DNA of 64,000 bases from assembly GCF_000017805.1 (NCBI RefSeq), contig NC_009767.1:186001-250000 (forward strand), written 5' to 3'. The notes under the pieces are model-generated. The model did not search any database. It was not told the DNA's origin and saw nothing but the letters and a program-made list of their open reading frames with translations. The translations under genes and the position numbers were made by a program. This document shows, one piece after another, positions 45,769 through 55,600 of the stretch. Position 1 is the first letter of the stretch. Every line of letters starts with the position of its first letter. The stretch is from Roseiflexus castenholzii DSM 13941. Lineage in GTDB: Bacteria > Chloroflexota > Chloroflexia > Chloroflexales > Roseiflexaceae.

Positions 45769-47233
45769 CTCGACTTTATCCATTCGGTAGACGAAAAACG
45801 GGAGGCAGGGTACGCTTGGCTAGAACCCAACTACCACGAAGGGGCCAGCCATGCGCAACCTGCCACGAGCGATTATACCGGTCCTCCGCAAGTTCGAGTT
45901 GCTGTTTAGCGAGCGTGTATGGGAATGGGCGAAGATACTGCTCATCGGCGCCATCCTAGCCCCCGGCAAGCGCACGGTCACTTCGGCGCTGCGGGTGATG
46001 GGGCTGAGCGACGATGCGCAATTCCAGAACTACCATCGCGTCCTCAACCGCGCCGTCTGGTCGCCCTACGCCGCCAGCCGCATCCTGCTGCGCCTGCTCG
46101 TCGACGCCTTCGTTCCGTCCGATACGGCTATCGTGCTCGGCCTCGACGACCATATCGAGCGCCGGCGCGGGGCCAAGATCAAGGCCAAGGGGATCTACCG
46201 CGACCCTGTCCGCTCGTCGCGCTCGTTCTTCGTCAAGACCAGCGGCCTGCGCTGGTTGTGTCTGATGCTGCTCGCCCCCATCCCTTGGGCCCAGCGTGTT
46301 TGGGCCTTGCCCTTTCTGACCGTCCTGGCGCCCTCCGAGCGCTACCATCAGGAGCTCGGCAAGCGCCACAAACAGCTCACCGACTGGGCGCGTCAGATCA
46401 TCTTCCAAGTCCGTCAGTGGCTGCCCGAGCGCGTGCTGGTCGTTGTGGCCGACAGCAGCTACGCCGCGCTCGAACTGCTTGCCGCCTGCCAGGGCTTGCC
46501 CAACCCCGTTACCGTGGTCACGCGCTTGCGCTTGGATGCGGCCTTGTACGACACGGCGTACGTGCACCCAGCAGGGCGACCCGGTCGGCCGCGCAAGAAA
46601 GGCGCACGGCAGCCGACCCTGGAGCAGCGGCTCAGCGACCCGACCACAGACTGGCAGCACACGAGCGTGCGTTGGTATGGCGGAACGACGCGAACGGTGC
46701 GGCTGGCATCGGCAACGGCGGTCTGGTATCACAGTGGCTTGCCGCCGGTGAGCATTCGCTGGGTGCTCATTACCGACCCCGATGGGAAGTTTGAGGCCCA
46801 GGCGCTGCTGAGCACGAACCCGGCGGCTACCCCCAAGGAGATTGTGGAGTGGTTCGTGATGCGCTGGCAGGTGGAGGTCACGTTCGAGGAAGCGCGAGCA
46901 CACTTGGGCATCGAGACCCAGCGCCAGTGGTCGGACCTGGCGATCCTGCGTACGACACCGGTGCTGTTGGGGTTGTTCTCGCTCGTGACGCTGTTCGCCC
47001 ATCACCTACTCCAAGCAGGCGAGTTGCCCGTGAGGCAGGCGGCCTGGTACACCAAGGCGCTGCCGACCTTCAGCGACACACTGGCCTTCGTCCGCAAGCA
47101 GCTCTGGCCGGTCACCATTTCTTGGATGTCGCCTGCGGAAGCCGACATGGTCAAAATCCCGAAGTCGTTACTTGTTCGCCTGACTGATGCGCTCGCCTAT
47201 GCTGCGTGAGCGGCACAGATGGATAAAGTCGAG
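45769..47233 (+). mobile_element. IS701-like insertion sequence, apparently intact
   Basis: The inverted repeats CTCGACTTTATCCAT (45769-45783) and complement (47219-47233) bound a 1465-bp element. CTCAG flanks both sides (45764-45768 and 47234-47238) as a 5-base direct repeat. It holds a single full-length transposase gene. The right flank lies in the stop codon region of the DUF2723 gene, which is restored by the duplication. Confidence 0.8.
45851..47209 (+). CDS. IS701-family transposase
   Basis: 452 residues, uninterrupted. DDE_5-like DNA transposase: first Asp in IVLGLDDHIERRRGAKIKAKG, second in RVLVVVADSSYAALELL, and the Glu helix in MRWQVEVTFEEARAHLGIE. The N terminus MRNLPRAIIPVLRKFELLF and FQNYHRVLNRAVWSP fit the family. 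It appears active. Start ATG at 45851. Confidence 0.85.
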   Translation: MRNLPRAIIPVLRKFELLFSERVWEWAKILLIGAILAPGKRTVTSALRVMGLSDDAQFQNYHRVLNRAVWSPYAASRILLRLLVDAFVPSDTAIVLGLDDHIERRRGAKIKAKGIYRDPVRSSRSFFVKTSGLRWLCLMLLAPIPWAQRVWALPFLTVLAPSERYHQELGKRHKQLTDWARQIIFQVRQWLPERVLVVVADSSYAALELLAACQGLPNPVTVVTRLRLDAALYDTAYVHPAGRPGRPRKKGARQPTLEQRLSDPTTDWQHTSVRWYGGTTRTVRLASATAVWYHSGLPPVSIRWVLITDPDGKFEAQALLSTNPAATPKEIVEWFVMRWQVEVTFEEARAHLGIETQRQWSDLAILRTTPVLLGLFSLVTLFAHHLLQAGELPVRQAAWYTKALPTFSDTLAFVRKQLWPVTISWMSPAEADMVKIPKSLLVRLTDALAYAA

Positions 47234-47234
47234 C

Positions 47235-48776
47235 TCAGCGTTTCGGCGGCACTCGCAACCGATAGACCTTGGCATACGGCTCATCGACCAGCAGATCAAC
47301 CGGCATGCCGGCAACGCTCTCCGGCTGACCGACGAAGTAGACTGAACGATCAGGGTAGCGACGGTGTGCCCGTTCGAGCCACGGGTCATCGCCCGGTTCG
47401 ACCACATCGATCCAGACATCTAGACGGATGCCTTCGACAAAGCGCAGGTAGAGGAGTGTCGTCCCCTGCTCCCAATGCGTGACGACGACCGCATCCGGCG
47501 GCAGGATGGCAAGCGTCGCAGTAGCGAACTCGCGGTAGAGCCAGAGATGCTGTTTTGCCGACACGCGATAGCGCGTCGCGCCCCAACCAAGCGTCAACGC
47601 CGCCAGAAGCGCAATCGTGACCGGGTAGCGCCAGTGCGCGCGGAACGACGGCGCCAGGCGAACGATAGCATGAGCGCCAACCGCAATCCAGAGCGCCCAC
47701 GGTAGCAGCATCGGCAGAGTAAACACCGGCGCATCGCCAACTGCCGGACCAAGGATCAGAAGGTACGACAGCGTTGCGAAGAACACCCACGCCGTAGCGC
47801 GCCAGAGCCACACCGACCGGCGCAGAAGCGTCACGCTCCCTACCACTCCCAGCGCCACGCCAACCGGTCCGAACTCGAACCACAGCCGCCTGCCGACCAT
47901 GCGGAGCGTTGCGACGATCGATCCGGCGTCAGGCATGTGAAAGATGCCCCGCCGCACCTCGCCGCCGGTCAGCAGATCGACGACCTCCCACCACGAGCGG
48001 GGCGCTCCCCAGAAATAGTGGCGCGGCAGCCCATAATCCATGCCGTCGAAAGGACCAAACCGGGCAAACTGCGCCAGCGGATAGAGCCACGGCGTCAGAC
48101 CGGCAAGAAAAGCCAGACCCATCCAGCCAGCGGCTATGACCAGCGCGCGCGGCGCCGTTCGCCCGCACTCATGCCATAGCGCAGCCACGATGCCGGCAGC
48201 GAAGAGCGGCAACGCCGTTACGACGAACAACCCGTGATGGGTGAATCCCAGACCGGCGATCAGCGCCGCAGGCACCATCCGCATCAAGGCAGGCGTCGGC
48301 GCCTCCTCCCACATATGCAACAGCGTCAGCGCCAGCGCCACGATCAGCAGTGCCAGCAGCGCATAGATTTCTGCAATCGTTGCAGCATTCCACAACCCCG
48401 GCGCAAGACCCAGCGCCAGCGCGCCAATGAGCGCCATCCAACGGTTTCCGACAATGCGATACACAAGCAGCGCGAACAACGCCACCGTCAGCGCCGCACA
48501 TACCGACGAAACAATCGTCACACGCCACGCCGGTGCGCCGAATGGCAGGACGCGCGTCGCCAGATGACCGAGGATAGTCGCCAGCGGATAGGTCGTCGGA
48601 TGCGGCACACCGAGGAGAACCGACGCCAGTTGAAACTCCGCCGGGTCGCCGGAGAGCACATCGGGCGCCGATGTTCCGCCATACAGAAGGAGAAATGAGA
48701 GGAAGAGCAGGAACGCCAGCCCCAGAGCAGCGATGCTATCGCCGATGGTATAACGGATCGAGCGGGACGGCATCAT
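47235..48776 (-). CDS. DUF2723-containing multi-pass membrane protein (PMT-like)
   Basis: 513 residues from ATG 48776; its start overlaps the upstream stop as TGATG. The N-terminal DUF2723 signature is SGDPAEFQLASVLLGVPHPTTYPL. Ten or more membrane helices follow, and a soluble C-terminal tail (ILPPDAVVVTHWEQGTTLLYL). The fold resembles protein O-mannosyltransferases (GT-C), so it probably transfers a lipid-linked sugar or handles such lipids. The stop is at the IS701-like insertion site (TGA from the duplicated CTCAG). Confidence 0.85.
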   Translation of the reverse strand: MMPSRSIRYTIGDSIAALGLAFLLFLSFLLLYGGTSAPDVLSGDPAEFQLASVLLGVPHPTTYPLATILGHLATRVLPFGAPAWRVTIVSSVCAALTVALFALLVYRIVGNRWMALIGALALGLAPGLWNAATIAEIYALLALLIVALALTLLHMWEEAPTPALMRMVPAALIAGLGFTHHGLFVVTALPLFAAGIVAALWHECGRTAPRALVIAAGWMGLAFLAGLTPWLYPLAQFARFGPFDGMDYGLPRHYFWGAPRSWWEVVDLLTGGEVRRGIFHMPDAGSIVATLRMVGRRLWFEFGPVGVALGVVGSVTLLRRSVWLWRATAWVFFATLSYLLILGPAVGDAPVFTLPMLLPWALWIAVGAHAIVRLAPSFRAHWRYPVTIALLAALTLGWGATRYRVSAKQHLWLYREFATATLAILPPDAVVVTHWEQGTTLLYLRFVEGIRLDVWIDVVEPGDDPWLERAHRRYPDRSVYFVGQPESVAGMPVDLLVDEPYAKVYRLRVPPKR

Positions 48777-50122
48777 CAGGCGCTTGCATGTGCGGCGGCG
48801 CATGCGTAGAGCACCTCGATCAGATGCTGACCATGACGCACCAGATCGGGAAGCGGGATGTTTTCATTTGCGCCAAGAATGGCGCTCGACGGACGCGCGA
48901 CACCAACGGAAGCGACCGGAATGCCAAACGCTTCGGCAAAATAGAACAACGGCAGGTTGAACGGACCGCGCGGCAGGATGGTGAGTGGCGCTCCGTGGAT
49001 ATACCTGCCGACATCGCTCACCAACTGCACAAAGGAATCGTCAATCCGCGACTGAGCAGGAGGATAGCCGCCGGGCAGTCGTTCAACCAGGATATCGGAT
49101 AATCCTTTAGCGGCAAGATGCGCCTGGAGCGCCTCGACGACCATCTGCGGGAACTGCCGGGGAACGAGTTGAAAATCCAGTCGCGCGAGGGCGCTACGCG
49201 GAATGAGCGGAGGATCGCCCATCGGCTCAGTTTGCAACAGATTGATATTGCACGTCGGCAGGGTCACTTCCGAGCGCACCAACGGCGCACCGGTCAACCC
49301 GAAGAGGAACTGATCGACGTTCCAGGCATTGCGCCGCCCGGTCTCATCGGCGAACACCGTGCGCAGGATGCGGTTCTCAGCAGTGGTGGGACCTTCGATA
49401 GCATCATAGAATCCGCCGATCAGCACCTCTTCCTGGTCGGTCTTGATCTGGTTGAGCGCCCAGATCAGGCGCCAGAGCGGGTTGGGGATGCTGGCTGCCA
49501 ATCCGGCGGGCAGGGGGTTCTGCGACTGCTGCACGCGCAACAGCACCTGCACCAACCCCTTTGCGCCGCTGTAGCAGAACGGTTGCCCGCCGGCGTCGCG
49601 GTCGCCCCCGCTCGCCAGGCAGGCGTCGGCTTTGAAGAGAGCGCGGCGGTCGGCAATCAGAGCGCCAAGATATGGGCTGCCGGTCAGATAGTCGCCCTCG
49701 GCAACCACCACGACACCGCAAGGCAGTTCACCTTCTGCATCGATCAAGGCGGCGATGGCATTCAGGTGCGCCGCCAGCGGTCCCTTCCCGTCTGCCACGC
49801 CACGCCCATACACAATGCCATCGCGCTCCGCCAACTGAAACGGATCGTGGCGCCAGGCGCGCCAGGGACCGGGAGAGGGTGTATCATAGTGATGATAGAG
49901 CAGAACGGTGTATGGTTGACGCCCGCCGCGCCAACCAATGACAATCGGCGCACCGGAGGTCGGGCGCACTTCGACGTGCAAGCCGCGGCTGCGCATCATT
50001 GCCGCAATGCGTGCGGCGACGGCGCGTAGATCATCAGCCTGACCAGGGCTGCCCGGCAGGCTGATGAGGTGATCGAGATCGCAGATGAGTTGATCGGTCG
50101 AGATGACGGCTGGCTCAGTCAC
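48776..50122 (-). CDS. M20-like protein, metal ligands mostly lost
   Basis: 448 residues from GTG 50122 with GGAG at eight bases. It has the overall M20/ArgE architecture: VLLYHHYDTPSPGPW (first His kept), GRGVADGKGPLAAHLNAIAAL (bridging Asp kept), then AEGDYLTGSPYLGALI where active enzymes have EGEEEIGS, and SSAILGANENIPLPDL where the last metal His is expected. The catalytic Glu, the Glu ligand and the terminal His are replaced. It may be a binding protein or may use a different mechanism. It is in one unit with the DUF2723 gene. Confidence 0.78.
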   Translation of the reverse strand: MTEPAVISTDQLICDLDHLISLPGSPGQADDLRAVAARIAAMMRSRGLHVEVRPTSGAPIVIGWRGGRQPYTVLLYHHYDTPSPGPWRAWRHDPFQLAERDGIVYGRGVADGKGPLAAHLNAIAALIDAEGELPCGVVVVAEGDYLTGSPYLGALIADRRALFKADACLASGGDRDAGGQPFCYSGAKGLVQVLLRVQQSQNPLPAGLAASIPNPLWRLIWALNQIKTDQEEVLIGGFYDAIEGPTTAENRILRTVFADETGRRNAWNVDQFLFGLTGAPLVRSEVTLPTCNINLLQTEPMGDPPLIPRSALARLDFQLVPRQFPQMVVEALQAHLAAKGLSDILVERLPGGYPPAQSRIDDSFVQLVSDVGRYIHGAPLTILPRGPFNLPLFYFAEAFGIPVASVGVARPSSAILGANENIPLPDLVRHGQHLIEVLYACAAAHASA

Positions 50123-50191
50123 AGAAACGCTCCGCCGATGACGAGATTGGAACCGATTATAGCACGTCAGACAATGGTCGATAAAAGGTTA

Positions 50192-50221
50192 TTGGACAAA
50201 TCGGCACAACCCTGCTACACT
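50192..50221 (+). promoter_or_regulatory. Probable promoter for the substrate-binding lipoprotein gene
   Basis: TTGGAC (50192-50197) and TACACT (50216-50221), spacer 18, ending ten bases before the ATG at 50232. The leader would be only a few bases. Confidence 0.45.
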
Positions 50222-50231
50222 CCCCGGGCAT

Positions 50232-52049
50232 ATGACTCAGCAACGACTCAGAAGTTTCGTGCAGCGTGTTCTGATCCTGACGGTCGCCTGCATCGCACTG
50301 GCGGGATGCACGATTGAGGGAGGCGTCCCGACGCCGACGCCTGAACCAACCCTCCCGGCGAGCGCTCCCATTCCCACCGGTGCAGTGGTTGCCGAACGCA
50401 TCGCCGAGCGCAACGACACATGGATGATCGGGGCGCTTGATCTTCCAGCGGATCTGTACCCATACCCGCAGTCCGCCGCCACCCGCCGCGCATCGGCGAC
50501 GATCACCGAGTTGCTCTTCCCGTCGCCAATCCTACCCTATAACTACGGTTATACCGCAACAGGAGTGCTCGAACGCATCCCCACACTCGAAAATGGCGAT
50601 GCGGAAATGCGCAAGGTCGATGTCTATCTCGATGCCACCGGCGCGATAACCACTACGGTCACCGATGTCGTCACCCAGGTCGATCAACTGGTGATCACCT
50701 TCCGCTGGAACCCGCGGCTGCGCTGGTCCGACGGCACGCCGGTTACAGCGGACGACTCGGTGTTCGCCTATGAATTGGCGAAAGCCGCGCCGCCAGGCGA
50801 CGCGGCAGCCGAATTGCTGGCAAAAACCGCTACATACGAGAAGATCGATGATCATACCACGCGCGCGGTGCTCCGCCCCGATTATGTGGGGGCGGCATAT
50901 TTTGTGAGTTACTGGACGCCGCTGCCACGCCATCTGCTCCAGGGCGTCGATCCGGCGCGGGTGCGCGAGAGCGCATTTGCTCGTCAACCGGTCGGGTATG
51001 GTCCCTATATGCTGGTCGAACGCACTGCCACTGAACTGCGCTTCGAGCGCAACCCGCATTATTTCGGTCCGACGCCAGCGGCGTCGCGGCTGGTCGTGCG
51101 CGTGTTTCCCGATCTCGACCTGCTGCGCGCCAATCTGCTCAACGGCAATCTCGATCTGGGCATTGCTGATCGGATCTCGACCGCCCCGCTGATCCGCTTC
51201 GACACCGACGCCGCCGAAGGCGCCGTACAGGTCTTCACCGTCTCCAGTCCAGTTTGGGAACATATTCTGTTCAATCTGGATGTTCCGGCACTCCAGGATA
51301 TTCGGGTGCGGCGCGCGCTGGCGTATGGCACAAACCGGCAGGCGATGGTCGATGCGCTCTTTGGTGGACGAACGCCGGTTCTGGATGGTTGGGTGGTGCC
51401 GGAGCACCCCCTTGCCGCGCCGCCCGATCAGGTGACCCGCTACCCGTATAATCCCGATCAGGCACGGCAGTTGCTCGATGAAGCCGGATATACCGACCCC
51501 GATGGCGATGGCATCCGTGCGTCGCCCGATGGCGCCACGCTAACGCTGCAACTGCTGACGACGCAAGGGAGCGACGTGCGGCGCGCAATTGCCCGCCGTT
51601 TTCAAGCAGATATGCGCGCAATCGGCGTCGCAATCGATATTAACGAAGCGTCGCCCGACGAGGTGTTCGACTCAGATGGACCCCTCTACCTCCGACAGTT
51701 CGATCTTGCGCTCTTCGGGTGGATCGCTGGACCAGAGCCGGGCGGGTTGCAACTCTGGAGTTGCGCCGCCGTTCCCGCCGAGAGCAACAACTATCGTGGC
51801 GAGAACTTTGCCGGCTGGTGTTTCCGCGACGCGGATCGCGCGGTACGCACCGCCGACACGACCCTCGACCCCGCCGAACGGGCTGAGGCGTACCTGCGTC
51901 AGCAGCAACTGTGGACGCAGGAACTCCCGGCGATTCCTCTGTTTCAACGCCTGAGCATCGTGGTGGCAGCACCCGATGTGCGTGGGCTTGCCCCCGATCC
52001 CCTCGCGCCGGTGACATGGAATGTGGCGGCGTGGAAAAGGGAAAAGTAA
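50232..52049 (+). CDS. ABC transporter peptide-type substrate-binding lipoprotein
   Basis: 605 residues. The signal peptide ends in a lipobox (IALAGC, Cys at about 25), then a Thr/Pro stretch and a family-5 extracellular binding protein: VDQLVITFRWNPRLRWSDGTPVTADDSVFAYE, QPVGYGPYMLVERTATELRFERNPHY, VRRALAYGTNRQAMV. It should capture oligopeptides, or another compound of that size, outside the cell. No permease or ATPase gene of this class is beside it. The ATG at 50232 has a short leader. Confidence 0.9.
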   Translation: MTQQRLRSFVQRVLILTVACIALAGCTIEGGVPTPTPEPTLPASAPIPTGAVVAERIAERNDTWMIGALDLPADLYPYPQSAATRRASATITELLFPSPILPYNYGYTATGVLERIPTLENGDAEMRKVDVYLDATGAITTTVTDVVTQVDQLVITFRWNPRLRWSDGTPVTADDSVFAYELAKAAPPGDAAAELLAKTATYEKIDDHTTRAVLRPDYVGAAYFVSYWTPLPRHLLQGVDPARVRESAFARQPVGYGPYMLVERTATELRFERNPHYFGPTPAASRLVVRVFPDLDLLRANLLNGNLDLGIADRISTAPLIRFDTDAAEGAVQVFTVSSPVWEHILFNLDVPALQDIRVRRALAYGTNRQAMVDALFGGRTPVLDGWVVPEHPLAAPPDQVTRYPYNPDQARQLLDEAGYTDPDGDGIRASPDGATLTLQLLTTQGSDVRRAIARRFQADMRAIGVAIDINEASPDEVFDSDGPLYLRQFDLALFGWIAGPEPGGLQLWSCAAVPAESNNYRGENFAGWCFRDADRAVRTADTTLDPAERAEAYLRQQQLWTQELPAIPLFQRLSIVVAAPDVRGLAPDPLAPVTWNVAAWKREK

Positions 52050-52603
52050 TCAGGAGACATAAGGCGAGGGGCAAGAAGGGTTGAAGGTGGAAGGCTGCAC
52101 GGTGGTGGATGCCACTCCGGGCGTGTGACAGCGCAACCCCCGAAGCATCCCTTCGCGTCCTGCGTGAATGCCATCCCGGGATCGGGATAGCGCAAGTACG
52201 GAAGGTGGAAGATTAAAAACTGCCGGGTTCGCAGGGACAAAAGATAATTTCCCGAACCAGCGCGAAATGAGTGCGCGACAAGTACAGGTCGAAGTGAGGC
52301 GGACGGTTCTTGGTTCTCCCGTCCTTAGCGCCCCCTACTATCCACAATAATCTCTTACACCTCCACAGGTTATCCACTTCACGAATGTCGCATGAGTGTG
52401 CTATACTTGCGCTGTTGGCGCAGGGGGCGTCTGCCGCACACCTGTTGTTATGTAGAGCAACCGCATTAGAATGCGTTTCATCTGACACCCACCCGCGCAG
52501 TATCATGACGATCTGCTTTCGGGGGCGGCTGGCTCTCTGATTCGTCGCATCAAAGTGTAAAACATTTCTTTGGCGTACCGCCCGATTCTCCTGGAGTATC
52601 TCT
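52050..52603 (+). promoter_or_regulatory. Upstream region of dnaE with DnaA-box-like sites
   Basis: 554 bases without a supportable gene. CTATCCACA at 52338-52346 and TTATCCACT at 52370-52378 each differ by one base from the DnaA box TTATCCACA. TATACT at 52402-52407 is a candidate -10 with a weak TTCACG -35 (52378-52383). GGAG precedes the dnaE start. Confidence 0.45.
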
Positions 52604-55600
52604 ATGAACGACTTCGTTCACCTGCACGTTCACTCCGAATACAGCCTGCTCGACGGATATGCCGCTACCGGCGCCATCGCTGCACGCGCGGTCGAACTGG
52701 GGATGGACAGCATCGCCTTGACCGACCACGGCGTCATGTACGGCGCCATGGAGTTCTACACCAACGCAAAGAAGGCCGGCATCAAGCCGATCATCGGGCT
52801 GGAAGCCTACATGGCGCCTGGATCGCGTCGGGAAGCGACGAGCCGCGGCGCAAAACATTACTATCACCTGCTGTTGCTGGCGAAAGACGAGATCGGCTAC
52901 CGCAACCTTGTGCGCCTGACGACGCGCGCCCACCTTGACGGCATGGGAAAGGGGGTCTTCGCCCGTCCGCGCATTGATCGCGCATTGCTCGAACAGCACC
53001 ACGAGGGGTTGATTGTCACATCAGCATGCATTGCCGGCGAAGTCATTCAGCGCCTGAAAGAAGAGCAGAAGGAACAGGCGCGCGAAATCGCCGCCTATTA
53101 CCGCGATCTGCTCGGGCCCGACAACTATTTCCTCGAACTGCAACTCCACGATAACACGCCGGAACTCGAAGCGATCAACGACGAACTGGTGCGCATCGGG
53201 AAAGAACTGGGCATTCCGCTGGTTGTGACGAATGATACCCACTTTGTGCGCCCTGAGGATGTCGACGCGCACAAGATGATCCTGGCGCTCGGCTACAACA
53301 TGACCCTCAAGGAGTTGTGCGCGAAGCAGTATGAAATGGACGCGACGTACCACATTATGTCCGGCGAAGAGATGTGGCGACGGTTCAAAAAGTATGGGAC
53401 GACTCCGCTCGAGAATACCCGCCGGATCGCCGAGCGCTGCAACCTGAACCTGGAGTTCGGTCGCGTCCAGTTGCCGACCATCGACATTCCCGAAGGGCAC
53501 GACGCCTCTTCCTACCTGCGGTTCGTCTGCGAAGAAGGGTTGATGCGACGCTTCAACGGCAATCCGCCTGAAGCGTACATGAAGCGTCTCGAGTACGAAC
53601 TCGACGTGATTAATCAGACGGGATTCCCCGATTATATGCTGATCGTCTGGGACTACGTCAAGTTCGCGCGCGCACGCGGCATTCCCTGCCTGCCACGCGG
53701 GTCGGCGGGTGCGTCGCTGATTCTCTACTGCCTGGGCATCACCGATGTCGATCCGGTCAAGAACAAACTGCTCTTCGAGCGCTTCCTCAGCCCGGAACGC
53801 CTGGAGATGCCGGATATCGACATCGATTTCGCCGATAGCCGTCGCCACGAGGTGCTCGAATATATCGCCGAACGGTATGGACGCGAGAACACCGCGCAGA
53901 TCATTACGTATGGCACGTTGGGCGCCAAAGCGGCCATCCGCGATATCGGGCGGGTGCTGGACATCCCGCTCAGCGAGGTTGATCGCGTCGCCCGACTCAT
54001 TCCGGCGCTTCCGGTCGGGACGACGATTGCGCAGGCGCTCGAACGGGTGCCGGAGCTGAAACAGATCTACGAGACCAACCCCGAACTGGCGAACTTGATC
54101 GATTGGGCGCAGAAGGTCGAAGGGCGGATGAAGAGCGTCGGCACCCACGCCTGCGGCGTCGTGGTCAGTCGCACCCCGCTCGAAGAAATTGTCCCGCTCC
54201 AGCGCACGACGAAGGACGAGAACGCGCTGATGGCGGCATTCGAGGGACCCACGCTGCAAAAGATGGGTTTGCTGAAAATGGACGTCCTGGGGCTGACCAA
54301 CCTCTCGGTTGTGGCTGAGGCGTTGCAGTATATCGCGCAGACGACCGGCAAAACGATGGAACTCGCCGACATTCCACTCGACGATCCAAAGGTGTTCGAG
54401 GCGCTCGGTCGCGGCGAAACGACGAATGTGTTCCAACTGGAAAGTCCAGGGATGACCCGCTATCTGATGCAACTCAAGCCAACCCGCGTCGAAGACCTGT
54501 ACGCGATGGTCGCGCTGTACCGTCCTGGTCCGCTCGAACAGATTCCGGTCTATATTCACAACAAGAACCATCCCCAAGACATCACCTACCTCCATCCGAT
54601 CCTGAAACCAATCCTTGAAGACACCTACGGCGTGATCGTCTACCAGGAACAGATCATGCGCCTGCTTCAGGAGGTCGCCGATTATACGCTTGGTCAGGCG
54701 TATATCGTCATCAAAGCCATCAGCAAGAAAGATAAGAAGTTGATGGCGGAGAACGAGGTCAAGTTCAAACAGGGATGCCTCAGAAAAGGGTTGACCCAGG
54801 AGCAGGCGGATCAGTTGTGGGAATTGATCCTGCCATTTGCCGGCTACTCCTTCAACCGTCCACACTCGACGCTCTATGGACTGCTGAGTTATCAGACCGC
54901 CTGGCTCAAGGTGAACTATCCGGTCGAGTACATGGCCGCCGTGCTGAAGGGCGCCGGCGGCGCGACCGACGACATCGCCAAAGCGGTCAACGAATGCCGT
55001 CAGCGCGGCGTTCCGGTGCTTGGACCCAATATCAACGACAGCGCATTCGATTTTACCATCCGCGAGTTCCGCGATCCGTCGGACGGGAACCTCAAACGCG
55101 GCATCCTGTTCGGTCTGGCAGCGATCAAGAATGTCGGCGCCGGACCGATTGAGGCAATCCTGCGCGAACGCGACGCCGGCGGTCCGTTTCGCTCGCTCGA
55201 AGATGTGTGCGAGCGGGTGGATCGTCATGCGCTGAACAAGCGTGTGCTCGAAAGCCTGATCAAGTGCGGCGCGCTCGACGCACTTCCCGGCAATCGCTGG
55301 CAGAAGCTGGAGATTCTCGATGCCGCAATGGAGGCGGGGGCGCGCGCGCAGAAGAACCGCGAAACCGGGCAGATCGACATGTTTGGCGGTCTTGTGTCTC
55401 AGGCTGCCGAGGTCATCGCCGCTCTTCCGTTGCCGGTCATTGAAGAAACTGCGGAACGCCGCAAGGAAAAACTGGCGTGGGAAAAAGAGTTGCTCGGCGT
55501 GGTCTTTTCGAGCGATCCGCGCAAAACGGCGCTGGAACGCGCAAATATTGAGCATCGCGTGCCGCTTGCCGCCATTCGCAACGCTGAAGGGTTGCCGGAC

